Shown here in pieces: positions 54,504-63,277 of a stretch of DNA of 64,000 nucleotides. The translations under genes were made by a program, and so were the position numbers. Origin of the DNA: Pseudomonas marincola (GTDB lineage Bacteria > Pseudomonadota > Gammaproteobacteria > Pseudomonadales > Pseudomonadaceae); contig NZ_FPBC01000018.1 in assembly GCF_900116605.1 (NCBI RefSeq), positions 1 to 64,000 of the forward strand, read 5' to 3'. The notes below the pieces were generated by a model, which saw only the letters and a list, made by a program, of their open reading frames with translations, made no database searches and was not told the origin of the DNA. Every line of letters begins with the position of its first letter. Positions within the stretch are counted from its first letter, which is position 1.

Positions 54504-54689
54504 AGCTTGGCGCGCAGAGGCGCACATAAGAGGCTTACGGCTGGGGGTTCGGTTTCGAACTGAGCCTCCTGTTCTCATGTGCATCGGCCAATTCTGCACT
54601 GGTGCTACTCAAGAGGCGAAAGGGGCTGCCTTGCTTGGAGTCGCAGATTTCAGCTCTAACCTACCGCTCTAAGAGCTGAAGTATACAGA

Positions 54690-55037
54690 TCAGTAATCAT
54701 CAACCCATTTGGCAACTCGATAGCCTGCAAGGACAGCTAAAGCCCAACCGGAAAGAGTCAGCCAAGGGTACTGGTGATAAATTCCAACCTCGGCTTGCAG
54801 AGTCAAAAGCACCTCTCCCAAAAGCAGACAGACAGATATACCTGCCAATCCAGCCAGCAAGCGCATAAGGCGCTGGAAGATCGTTGGCCTGCTACCATCC
54901 CAATTGTCACTCAAGCAGAAGGGACAATGATTTGAGATTGGTCGGGCCCCATCCCACCACCCTAATGCCCGGCCGTAACTGGTACGTGGGACCATCAGTT
55001 TCCCGCAGCATTGGCACTCGACTAATGACTGTCGCAT
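54690..55037 (-). CDS. zinc-ribbon two-helix membrane protein, unknown
   Basis: 115 residues. The N-terminal part has CQCC and HCPFC cysteine groups (about residues 8-11 and 38-42), a likely zinc site. Two hydrophobic helices follow (about 59-80 and 92-109). The ATG at 55037 is supported by GGAGG five bases away. No function recognised; the shape resembles small accessory-region membrane proteins. Confidence 0.6.
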   Translation of the reverse strand: MRQSLVECQCCGKLMVPRTSYGRALGWWDGARPISNHCPFCLSDNWDGSRPTIFQRLMRLLAGLAGISVCLLLGEVLLTLQAEVGIYHQYPWLTLSGWALAVLAGYRVAKWVDDY

Positions 55038-55171
55038 ACACACCTCCAGTGTTTTCTATTGTGTGTATGGTGCGTCACCTTCGAAAAATCCCAAGCTAAC
55101 CGAGCAAGGACTTGGGTAATCAGTAATTCGATGCAAGCTATGCAGCACAATCATTGTGTTGAGAGAACTCC

Positions 55172-55540
55172 ATGGAATTTCGTGCACTGGGATCGGGTCG
55201 ATACTTTCCGCCAATCGCCCCAAACGGCAAAGTCATGGCGACGCACATCAAGACTGATAATCAGCAAGAAGTTTTTCGGCTAACGTCGGAGGGAATATTT
55301 GCGCTTGGCGTAACGGCAAGGTGGCAAGAAATTCGTGGTTGCTATACCGATAACGATTTCTGGGAAATCATTTTGCCTGAGTATCTTGGCAGGCCTCTGC
55401 GCTTCAAAAGTAGTCGCCCTTGCCTCTTGATACCTGATGCTCAACAAATTATCACGTCCAGTCTTCAGGGCTATGTCATCCCGATGTGCATAATGAATCG
55501 AATTGCTTTTGAGCAACATGAACGCAAGCTTCGTTCATAA
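55172..55540 (+). CDS. hypothetical protein
   Basis: 122 residues, soluble, mixed alpha/beta by eye, with no recognisable motif. The ATG at 55172 follows GAGAGAAC. Base composition is lower in GC than the backbone, in keeping with the acquired element. No relative recognised. Confidence 0.5.
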   Translation: MEFRALGSGRYFPPIAPNGKVMATHIKTDNQQEVFRLTSEGIFALGVTARWQEIRGCYTDNDFWEIILPEYLGRPLRFKSSRPCLLIPDAQQIITSSLQGYVIPMCIMNRIAFEQHERKLRS

Positions 55541-55682
55541 CACCATTCCTGCCTGCATAAACTCTTCTTGGTTGGGTTTAAACGTGTCAACTAAGCCCAA
55601 CATGGCTTGCGAGTGATAACGCCTTAAAAACGGCGCTGAGGGCCGTTGGTGCAAAAAACAGCCCCCACCTAGCAGAGCGGGG

Positions 55683-55859
55683 TCATCTAGGTTTTCGTTG
55701 AACTGGTGAGCGCTGGTGAGTATCAGCGCGATCAAACGTCGCCAGCTGTTTAGTGCACTGCGGATAACGCCTGTCGAGCTTTGCGGCTACCCAAAAACCA
55801 ACGGGCCCAACTACAGCAAAAAACGCAAATATCGCACAAACGAAATAAACCATATCCAT
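55683..55859 (-). CDS. small single-helix membrane protein
   Basis: 58 residues: one hydrophobic segment (about 4-28, VYFVCAIFAFFAVVG) then a basic, polar tail. The ATG at 55859 has an ideal GGAGG five bases upstream, which argues it is translated. Function unknown. Confidence 0.5.
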   Translation of the reverse strand: MDMVYFVCAIFAFFAVVGPVGFWVAAKLDRRYPQCTKQLATFDRADTHQRSPVQRKPR

Positions 55860-56180
55860 CTGCACCTCCAGCAATCGACAATCATCCTGCTACTGACACT
55901 AGATCATAAGTCACGCAAAAACCCAATAGTTCGAGGGTTGCACAACTCCGCTTCGCGATAAGGCATTTCACTGTCAATCTGCTCAGTGGAGGATCTGAGG
56001 CTTGCTAGATAACCTCAACCAGAACACTACTTCACAGTCGATACGTTCAGAAGCGGTCTCGAACGCTGCGCGACACTTTATTTCCTGTCCGTACGTCTTG
56101 GGGCTCACGGCAGAGCTGTATTCCGACCTACATTTAAGCTACGTGTTTTTTGGCCTGTAAAAACAAGCTAATCCCTTACT
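55860..56180. other. non-coding stretch in the element
   Basis: Between the small membrane protein gene and the repeat array; no convincing gene, promoter or RNA structure seen. Confidence 0.5.
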
Positions 56181-56186
56181 TTACTT

Positions 56187-56213
56187 AAAGGTACGCCCCT
56201 CCCCCGTACCTTT
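56187..56213. repeat. AAAGGTACG inverted repeat
   Basis: AAAGGTACG (56187-56195) and CGTACCTTT (56205-56213), a perfect 9-bp stem with a 9-base C/T loop, just left of the repeat array. AAAGGTAC also occurs at the integrase arm-like repeats near 51692-51699. Confidence 0.6.
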
Positions 56214-56248
56214 AATAAAACGCCCTGATCGATCAAATCTACACAAAG

Positions 56249-56730
56249 ATGGTGTGTAAATTCCCCAAGCCCGCGCAGCACTAGGTGTTGAATGGTGTGT
56301 AATCGTCTGGCGATAACGGTTTTTTAGCAGTTGCATAAAAAGATGGTGTGTAATCGCAAATTTAATGGTGTGTAAAAGTACCCAAACCCGCGTAGCACTA
56401 GGTGTTGAATGGTGTGTAATCGTCTGGAGAAAACGGATTTTTAGCAGCTGCATGAAAAGATGGTGTGTAATCGCAAAATTAATGGTGTGTAAAAGTGCCC
56501 AAACCCTTGCAGCACTAGGCGTTGAATGGTGTTTAATCGTTTGGCGCAAACGGGTTTTTAGCAGTTGCATAAAATGATGGTGTGTAAAACCACCCTAACC
56601 CGCGCAGCACTAAGCGTTGAATGGTGTGTAATCGTCTGGCGAAACGTATGTTCATCAGTTGCATGAAAAGATGGTGTGTAATTGCAGAAGTGACGCTGTG
56701 TAAGAACGCCAAAACCTTTGCTAAGCCTTG
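56249..56730. repeat. 117-bp tandem repeat array with 11-bp ATGGTGTGTAA cores
   Basis: Units start at 56287, 56404, 56521 and 56616. The first two are 117 bp, the third 95 bp (lacking exactly 22 bp), the fourth degenerate; a 38-bp partial unit precedes them. The core ATGGTGTGTAA occurs perfectly ten times (56249, 56292, 56343, 56365, 56409, 56460, 56482, 56577, 56621, 56671) plus variants at 56526 and 56693. Core spacings are 22, 43-44 and 50-51 bp, near whole helical turns. No spacer diversity, so not CRISPR. It sits 200 bp upstream of hsdR. Confidence 0.9.
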
Positions 56731-56881
56731 CGTTGAGTGTAGTGGCCAACAAACCCTACCTAGCTTCAAGGCTATAGACTTGTTAGTTAGTTTAGAGGCA
56801 GGTCAACGCTCAATATTGAACAGCCCTTTGCCATGGCTAAACTCGGCTCAACTTGGTTAGACTGCTGCAACCTGCGCGTAA

Positions 56882-56900
56882 TACACCCAAGATTGGTGTA
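56882..56900. promoter_or_regulatory. palindrome just upstream of hsdR
   Basis: TACACC (56882-56887) and GGTGTA (56895-56900), a 6-bp inverted repeat with a 7-bp gap, 30 bp before the hsdR start; possibly an operator. Its half-site resembles the GGTGTGTA core of the array. Confidence 0.4.
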
Positions 56901-56929
56901 GTGAGTGGAACGCAACCGAAGGATCGACC

Positions 56930-59900
56930 ATGGTAGCCAGCAGCAACTTCGCCTTTCTCCAAGAGCACGACCCCGTCTTCCTTCAGCTAGCAAGCACAGC
57001 CGAGCAGGTATTTGCCAGCGATCCCAACACTACCCTGATTAAGCTGCGCCAGCTCGGCGAGGCTCTGGCGCAAGACTTGGCCAGCCGCGCCGGTATCGAG
57101 TTTGATGTCAACACCACACAGTCCGACCTACTCTATAAGCTCAGCCGCGAGATCCAGCTGGATCAGAACATCCGTAGTCTGTTCCATACCTTGCGCGTCG
57201 AAGGCAACAAGGCCACTCATGAGTTCCGCACCCAGCACCGTGAGGCCATGGATGGGCTGAAGGTCGCCCGTGCTCTGGCCATCTGGTATCACCAGTCGTT
57301 CGGCAAGAATGCTCATGCGTTCAAATCTGGCCCCTTCGTCACCCCCGCAGACCCCAGCGCTCCGCTGCGGGATCTGCAAAGTCAGATCGAAAAGCTAAAG
57401 ACGCAGCTCAGCGAGTCCAGCCAGCAACTGGAGAGCAACCAAAAACTGGCCGATCTGCTGAAGCAGGAAGCCGAAGAGTACGCCGTGCTTGCCGAGCAAA
57501 TGGATGCCGAATCGCGCAGCCATAAACAGCTAGCAGCCGAACACGAAGCAGCATTACAAAAGCTGCGCAGTGAGCACGAACAAAGCCTCAAAGCACTGCA
57601 GCAGCAACTGGCGGCCCAACCTCAAGCCAGCCAACAGGTCGCCGAACTGACTCAGCAGGCCAGCAACAGTTTCGATCTATCCGAAGACCTCACCCGCATC
57701 CTGATCGATCAGCAGTTGGTCGATGCCGGCTGGGAAGCCGACTCCCTAGACCTCACCTACAGCAAGGGAGCGCGCCCGGAGAAAGGCAAGAACAAGGCCA
57801 TCGCCGAGTGGCCCACCAGCAGCCCCAAAGCCTGCGCCGACTACATACTGTTCGCCGGTCTCACGCCCATCGCCATAGTTGAAGCCAAGCGTAAGCGCAT
57901 CAATATCGCCGACCGAATCCCCCAGGCCGAGCGCTATGCCCGTGAGTTCAACGTGGCGACCGAACATCAGCAGCCCTGGCTACTGGCTGGTCAAGATCAG
58001 CCCTGGAACGATGGCCAAGGTGGTCAATTCCGCGTGCCCTTTGCATTTGCCTGCAACGGCCGGCCGTTTATCAAGCAGCTCGCCGAACAGTCCGGCACCT
58101 GGTTCCGTGACCTGCGCAGCCCCGCCAACACACGTCGTCCGCTGCAAGACTTTCACAAACCCGATGACCTGCTCGATCTGCTCAAACGCAGCCAAGCAGA
58201 CGCCGAAGCCAAGCTCAAGGCCGAAGGCTTCGCCTACCTCAAGCTGCGCGACTACCAGGAAAAAGCCATTCAGGCCGTGGAGCAGGCCCTGGCCAACAAT
58301 CAGCGTGACTGCCTGCTGGCCATGGCCACCGGCACCGGTAAAACCCGCACCATCATTGGCCTGATGTACCGCTTTCTGAAGGCTGAACGCTTCAAGCGCA
58401 TTCTGTTTCTGGTTGACCGCAGCGCCCTCGGCCAGCAAGCCATCGACGCGTTCAACGACACCACGCTGGAGCAGAATCACACCCTGGCGCAGATCTACGA
58501 CATCAAAGAGCTGGGCGACATGGCCGCTGAGGCGGAGACCCGCGTCCAGGTCGCCACCGTGCAAGCCATGGTCAACCGCATCTTCCGCTCGGATAACCCG
58601 CCACCCGTGGGCGAATTCGACTGCATCATCATCGACGAAGCCCACCGGGGTTACACCCTCGACCAGGAAATGACCGAAGGCGAGTTGGCCGTGCGCGATC
58701 ACAGCCAATACCTCTCGCAATACCGACGCGTGCTCGACCACTTCGACGCCTGCCGCATCGGCCTCACCGCGACACCGGCCAAGCACACCAGCGAAATTTT
58801 CGGCAAGCCGGTATTCACCTACAGCTACCGTGAAGCCGTGGCCGACGACTGGCTTGTGGATCACGAACCACCGATCCGCTATGAAACCCAGCTCAGCAAG
58901 AACGGTATCCGCTTCGAGAAAGGCGAGTCGGTCAGCGTCATCAACACCCAAACAGGCGAAGTCGACGTAGCCGAGTTGGAAGATGAACTCAGCTTCAACA
59001 TCGAATCGTTTAATCGCCGCGTGATCACCCCGGCCTTTGACAAAGTCATCTGTGATGAGCTGGCCAAAGAGCTGGACCCGTTTGGCGAAGAGAAGACCAT
59101 GATCTTCTGCGTCAACCAGGCTCATGCTGAGCGGGTGAAAAACCTGCTCGACGAAGCATTCAAAGAGGCCTACGGCGAGCAATACAACGAGGCGGCCGTG
59201 CGCATTATCACCGGCCAAAGTGACAAGGTTAAGCAGCTAATTCGTCGCTACAAGAACGAGCCAAACCCCAATCTCGCCATCACCGTCGACCTGCTCACCA
59301 CCGGTATCGACGTGCCGAAAATCTGCAACTTGGTATTTATGCGCCGGGTACGCTCGCGCATCCTCTACGAGCAGATGAAAGGCCGCGCCACCCGTCGCTG
59401 CGACGATATCGGCAAAACCGTATTCCGCATCTACGACCCCGTCGACCTTTACGCCAGCCTGGAAGCGGTCGACACCATGAAGCCCTTGGTGAAGAACCCC
59501 AATATCTCCCTGGAGCAACTGGTCAGCGAACTCACCAACGGCGCCAGCCATTGCGCACCCGGCAGCCAGGAAGATAACAGCCACGCCCATGACGTGCTCG
59601 ACCAACTGAGCCAGCGCGTGATGCGTATCCTGCGCAAGGCCCAACACAAAGCCGAGGAGAAACCGACGCTCAAGAAAAAGCTCGATGAGCTGAAAGAAGC
59701 GTGGGGCATTGAGCCGGTCCAATTACATAAACACCTACACGAGCTAGGCCCACAGCAAGCCGCCGATTTCGTCCGCCAGCACAGTCAGTTAATCAACCAA
59801 CTGGCCGCCGTTAGCGCCCTGCTGGGCTCCGAGAACTACCCGGTTATCTCCAGCCACAGCGACGCACTGCTGGTACGCGAGCAAAGCTACGGCCAAAACC

Positions 59901-60403
59901 AGAAGCCTGCCGACTACCTGGAAAGTTTCAATGAATTCATCCACAAACAGCTCAACCAATCTGCTGCACTGGGCGTAGTGGTCAATCGCCCGAAAGACCT
60001 CACACGCGAGCAGTTGCGTGAAGTGCGTTTGCTGCTCGACCAGCACGGTTTCAGCGAAGCCAGCCTGAAAAGCGCTTGGCGCAACCAGACCAACCAGGAA
60101 ATCGCCGCCAGCATCATTGGCTACATCCGCCAGGCGGCTATCGGCGAAGCACTGCTGCCCTTTGAGCATCGCGTTGCCAATGCCATGCAGACGATTTACA
60201 CCCTGCAGCCCTGGACGCACGTGCAACGCAAATGGCTGGAGCGCCTGGCCAAGCAACTGGTGCATGAAGTGGTCATCGACTCGCAGCAGGTCAACGATGC
60301 CTTCCGCAACGATGGCGGCCTCAAGGCGTTGGATCGCAACCTAGGCGGCAATCTGGACCAGGTATTGGAAGCGCTGAATGATAATCTATGGTCGGTAGCT
60401 TGA
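56930..60403 (+). CDS. hsdR: type I restriction endonuclease subunit R
   Basis: DNA-translocating nuclease, 1157 residues. Order: DUF4145-like N-terminal domain (about 5-115), a coiled coil (about 150-245), the HSDR_N PD-(D/E)xK nuclease with D304 and E318-A-K320, a superfamily 2 helicase with Walker A ATGTGKT (K471), DEAH 569-572, motif III GLTATPAKH and motif VI QMKGRATR (from 815), then a helical C-terminal domain. All catalytic residues are intact. The start ATG follows an AAGGA site. It leads an operon with abi, hsdM and hsdS and follows the repeat array. The added N-terminal module is an EcoEI-like arrangement. Confidence 0.95.
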   Translation: MVASSNFAFLQEHDPVFLQLASTAEQVFASDPNTTLIKLRQLGEALAQDLASRAGIEFDVNTTQSDLLYKLSREIQLDQNIRSLFHTLRVEGNKATHEFRTQHREAMDGLKVARALAIWYHQSFGKNAHAFKSGPFVTPADPSAPLRDLQSQIEKLKTQLSESSQQLESNQKLADLLKQEAEEYAVLAEQMDAESRSHKQLAAEHEAALQKLRSEHEQSLKALQQQLAAQPQASQQVAELTQQASNSFDLSEDLTRILIDQQLVDAGWEADSLDLTYSKGARPEKGKNKAIAEWPTSSPKACADYILFAGLTPIAIVEAKRKRINIADRIPQAERYAREFNVATEHQQPWLLAGQDQPWNDGQGGQFRVPFAFACNGRPFIKQLAEQSGTWFRDLRSPANTRRPLQDFHKPDDLLDLLKRSQADAEAKLKAEGFAYLKLRDYQEKAIQAVEQALANNQRDCLLAMATGTGKTRTIIGLMYRFLKAERFKRILFLVDRSALGQQAIDAFNDTTLEQNHTLAQIYDIKELGDMAAEAETRVQVATVQAMVNRIFRSDNPPPVGEFDCIIIDEAHRGYTLDQEMTEGELAVRDHSQYLSQYRRVLDHFDACRIGLTATPAKHTSEIFGKPVFTYSYREAVADDWLVDHEPPIRYETQLSKNGIRFEKGESVSVINTQTGEVDVAELEDELSFNIESFNRRVITPAFDKVICDELAKELDPFGEEKTMIFCVNQAHAERVKNLLDEAFKEAYGEQYNEAAVRIITGQSDKVKQLIRRYKNEPNPNLAITVDLLTTGIDVPKICNLVFMRRVRSRILYEQMKGRATRRCDDIGKTVFRIYDPVDLYASLEAVDTMKPLVKNPNISLEQLVSELTNGASHCAPGSQEDNSHAHDVLDQLSQRVMRILRKAQHKAEEKPTLKKKLDELKEAWGIEPVQLHKHLHELGPQQAADFVRQHSQLINQLAAVSALLGSENYPVISSHSDALLVREQSYGQNQKPADYLESFNEFIHKQLNQSAALGVVVNRPKDLTREQLREVRLLLDQHGFSEASLKSAWRNQTNQEIAASIIGYIRQAAIGEALLPFEHRVANAMQTIYTLQPWTHVQRKWLERLAKQLVHEVVIDSQQVNDAFRNDGGLKALDRNLGGNLDQVLEALNDNLWSVA

Positions 60404-60663
60404 TGAGTATTGATGCGCCGTTGATCGGCCGACAGCAAGTGTCCTTGGTCCCAGGACAGAGGACACCTGCATCCGAAGCCATTTGTGCGATGTATATGGC
60501 TCTAAAAGCCCCTGCCCCGCTCATAATTACAGTGCCAAACCTCTTGCAAAACGATCCACTGGTGCATAAGCTCTCACGCAACACACCCGCCATGCCTATG
60601 GTTGCTTCGGCAGTTACGCACAAATTGAGCGGGTTTTTTATGCCCGGTAGTTTTTCCGCATGA
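60403..60663 (+). CDS. possible small coupled ORF between hsdR and abi
   Basis: 86-codon frame whose ATG overlaps the hsdR stop (TGATG) and whose TGA overlaps the abi ATG (ATGA). The junctions would be perfect for translational coupling, but no family is recognised, codon use is unremarkable and the interval also contains a terminator-like CCCGC/GCGGGTTTTTT run. Equally well a non-coding spacer. Confidence 0.2.
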   Translation: MSIDAPLIGRQQVSLVPGQRTPASEAICAMYMALKAPAPLIITVPNLLQNDPLVHKLSRNTPAMPMVASAVTHKLSGFFMPGSFSA

Positions 60664-61658
60664 AGCCTTTCAGCAAGCCAGCCATTGATATTCCTGCGCA
60701 GCTGGCCCTGCTCAAACAGCGTGGGCTTACCATCCAGGACGAAGCCAAAGCGCACTGCTTTCTGGAAGCGGTCAGTTTCTTCCGCCTGACGCCCTACATG
60801 CGTCCATTTCAGCTTTCTGAAGATGCCAACCACGGTTTCAAGCCCGCCACGCGCCTGCAGGCGCTCACCCGCCTGTATGACTTCGACCGTCGCCTGCGCT
60901 TGTTGGTCATGGATGCCATCGAGCGCATAGAAGTCGCGGCCAGGGCCGTTATTAGCAACCACATGGGGCCGCAATATGGCTCGCACTGGTATCTAGAGCC
61001 AAAGTTCTTCCAGCGCGGCTATCGGCACCAGGCGCTGCTCGACAGCATTCGCAGTAAGCAGGACAAGGCTCTTCAGGATCATCTGCGCGAATGCCAGCGC
61101 ATCGACGCCTCACAAGCCTCTGATGCCCGCAAAGAACAACTCAAGAGCATGCGCGCCAAGGAAAGCTACGCACGTCATTACGCCTTGACGTACAACACCC
61201 CCGAGCTGATGCCCGCCTGGGCGGCCATGGAAGAAATCACCCTGGGCGATCTCTCGCACCTGTTCAAGGGCCTGGCCCGCGATGCCGACAAAAAGGCCAT
61301 CGCCAAACGCCTGAAGCTGCCAGCCCCCCTGCTGCAATCCTGGCTGCACACCCTGACCACCATCCGCAATATTTGTGCGCATCACGCACGCCTATGGAAC
61401 CGCGAGCTGGGCATCCGTCCCGAACTCCCCAGGACAGTCAATTTCCCCTGGCCGCAACACCTGCAACAACCTGGACAACATTCCCGCCTATTCACCGTGC
61501 TGTGCATCCTCAACCTGCTGATGCGCCAAGTCAGCCCGCATACCAGTTGGGACAGGCGCCTGCACGACTTACTGGCGGAGTTTCCAGAGACCAACCTACG
61601 GGCCATGGGCTTTGCGCCCGACTGGCAGAACGACCCTTTCTGGCAAACACCCGGCTAA
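60660..61658 (+). CDS. Abi_2 family abortive-infection protein with HEPN motif
   Basis: 332-residue protein of the AbiD/AbiF (Abi_2, PF07751-type) family. The N-terminal helical region (KPAIDIPAQLALLKQRGLTI, FFRLTPYMRPF, YDFDRRLRLLVMDAIERIE) is typical. The HEPN RNase-type motif RNICAHH (R236-x4-H241) lies in the last third. Abi_2 proteins trigger growth arrest or RNA cleavage on phage infection; HEPN motifs are metal-independent RNase sites. It sits between hsdR and hsdM on the same strand, which suggests a back-up to restriction. Confidence 0.88.
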   Translation: MKPFSKPAIDIPAQLALLKQRGLTIQDEAKAHCFLEAVSFFRLTPYMRPFQLSEDANHGFKPATRLQALTRLYDFDRRLRLLVMDAIERIEVAARAVISNHMGPQYGSHWYLEPKFFQRGYRHQALLDSIRSKQDKALQDHLRECQRIDASQASDARKEQLKSMRAKESYARHYALTYNTPELMPAWAAMEEITLGDLSHLFKGLARDADKKAIAKRLKLPAPLLQSWLHTLTTIRNICAHHARLWNRELGIRPELPRTVNFPWPQHLQQPGQHSRLFTVLCILNLLMRQVSPHTSWDRRLHDLLAEFPETNLRAMGFAPDWQNDPFWQTPG

Positions 61659-61672
61659 ACCAACCTTTTCCC

Positions 61673-61705
61673 CGTGAGCCGAATAGCCGATGTATTCGGC
61701 TCACG
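61673..61705 (+). repeat. 12-bp perfect hairpin between abi and hsdM
   Basis: CGTGAGCCGAAT (61673-61684) and ATTCGGCTCACG (61694-61705) with a 9-base loop, 25 bp before the hsdM start and with no T-run after it. A possible processing site, attenuator or operator that sets methylase levels apart from hsdR-abi. Confidence 0.7.
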
Positions 61706-61729
61706 TCATGAGCCAATTAGAGAGACCCC

Positions 61730-63277
61730 ATGACCAACTCCGATATCGTCCAGAAGCTCTGGAACCTCTGCGACGTGCTGCGCGACGACGGCATCAACTA
61801 CAGCGACTACGTCACCGAACTGGTCTTGCTGCTGTTTATCAAGATGGAATACGAGCAAGTCCAGAACAACAACAGCTTTGCCCACAAGCTGCCAGTAGGC
61901 GCGCGCTGGCCGGATTTGGCCGACAAGTCCGGGCTTAACCTGCTCGATCACTACCGGCAAATGCTGCTGGATCTCGGCAAAAACATCGACCCGCTGATTG
62001 CCGCGATTTATGCCGACGCACAAACCCGCTTGAAAGAGCCGCGCCATCTGGAGCAGTTGATCAAAAGCCTCGACGGCATCGACTGGTTTAGCGCGCAGAA
62101 AGATGGCTTGGGCGACCTCTATGAAGGCCTGCTGGAGAAGAACGCCAGCGAAACCAAGTCTGGTGCTGGCCAGTACTTCACCCCGCGCCCGCTGATCGAC
62201 AGCATCATCCGCGTGATCCGCCCGCAGCCGGGTGAAACCATTCAGGACCCGGCCGCTGGCACCGCCGGTTTCTTGATTGCCGCCGACGCCTATATCAAAA
62301 GCCACACAGACGATCACTACGACCTCGATGCCAAGGCTCAGGCCTTCCAACGCAACCGCGCCTTTGTCGGCGTCGAACTGGTGCCCGGCACCCGCCGTCT
62401 GGCGCTGATGAACACCCTGCTGCACGGCATGGAGGGTGACGAAGAAGGCGTGGTGCACCTGGGCAACGCCCTCGGCCAAACCGGGGCAGGTCTACCCAAG
62501 GTCGATATGATTCTCTCCAACCCGCCGTTCGGCACCGCCAAAGGCGGCGGCGGCCCGACCCGTGACGACCTCACCTATAAAACCAGCAACAAGCAGCTGG
62601 CCTTCTTGCAGCACATCTACCGTGGCCTCAAACCCGGTGGCCGCGCCGCCGTGGTGCTGCCGGACAACGTATTGTTTGAGGCTGGCGTGGGCACCGAAGT
62701 ACGCCGTGACCTGATGGACAAATGCAACCTGCACACCATCCTGCGCCTGCCCACCGGCATCTTCTACGCCCAGGGTGTGAAGACCAATGTGCTGTTCTTC
62801 CAGAAAGGCACCGCAGATAACCCACGCCAGGAACACGACTGCACCCAGCGCGTGTGGGTGTACGACCTACGCAGCAATATGCCCAGCTTCGGCAAACGCA
62901 CACCCTTTGGCGCGCAGCACCTCAAACCCTTCGAGGACGCCTACGGCGGTGATCCCAACGGCCATAGCCCCCGCGCCGAAAATGTTGAAGGAATTGGCGA
63001 GCTTAGCCGCTTCCGCGTGTTTACCCGCGAGCAAATCCGCGAGCGAGGCGATTCCCTGGATATCAGCTGGCTGAAGGATGCCGACAGCCTGGATGCAGCC
63101 GACCTGCCTGCTCCAGAAGTACTGGCCGGCGAAGCCATGGCCGAACTGACCGAAGCCCTGCATGAACTGGAAGAACTGATGAAGGCGCTGGGCGCAGGAG
63201 ATGAGGTGGCAGCGCAGAAGCGGTTGATGGCAGAGGTGATGGGGTTGGCGGTGGTTCAGGAGGCTGGGGATGAATGA
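61730..63277 (+). CDS. hsdM: type I modification methyltransferase subunit M
   Basis: Adenine-N6 methyltransferase that protects host DNA. 515 residues: N-terminal HsdM_N helical domain (about 1-130), GAGQYFTPR (145-153), SAM motif I DPAAGTAGF (173-181), catalytic NPPFG (264-268) and a helical tail for HsdS/HsdR contact. All intact. hsdS starts within its last 8 bases. Lower-GC surroundings suggest acquisition with the element. Confidence 0.96.
   Translation: MTNSDIVQKLWNLCDVLRDDGINYSDYVTELVLLLFIKMEYEQVQNNNSFAHKLPVGARWPDLADKSGLNLLDHYRQMLLDLGKNIDPLIAAIYADAQTRLKEPRHLEQLIKSLDGIDWFSAQKDGLGDLYEGLLEKNASETKSGAGQYFTPRPLIDSIIRVIRPQPGETIQDPAAGTAGFLIAADAYIKSHTDDHYDLDAKAQAFQRNRAFVGVELVPGTRRLALMNTLLHGMEGDEEGVVHLGNALGQTGAGLPKVDMILSNPPFGTAKGGGGPTRDDLTYKTSNKQLAFLQHIYRGLKPGGRAAVVLPDNVLFEAGVGTEVRRDLMDKCNLHTILRLPTGIFYAQGVKTNVLFFQKGTADNPRQEHDCTQRVWVYDLRSNMPSFGKRTPFGAQHLKPFEDAYGGDPNGHSPRAENVEGIGELSRFRVFTREQIRERGDSLDISWLKDADSLDAADLPAPEVLAGEAMAELTEALHELEELMKALGAGDEVAAQKRLMAEVMGLAVVQEAGDE

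Noticed and set aside
55044..55171. Gene in the gap before 55172
   Set aside because: Only a short frame without ribosome site or family resemblance.
56249..56730. CRISPR array
   Set aside because: Repeats are long, imperfect and contiguous, without unique spacers of constant length, and no cas gene is nearby.
56181..56769. Overlapping minus-strand frames over the repeat array
   Set aside because: Their peptides simply repeat with the DNA units (ITHHSTPSA...), have no ribosome sites and break in the shorter unit.
57980..59218. Antisense 412-codon frame over hsdR
   Set aside because: Shadow of the helicase region on the other strand; the plus-strand frame has all catalytic motifs.
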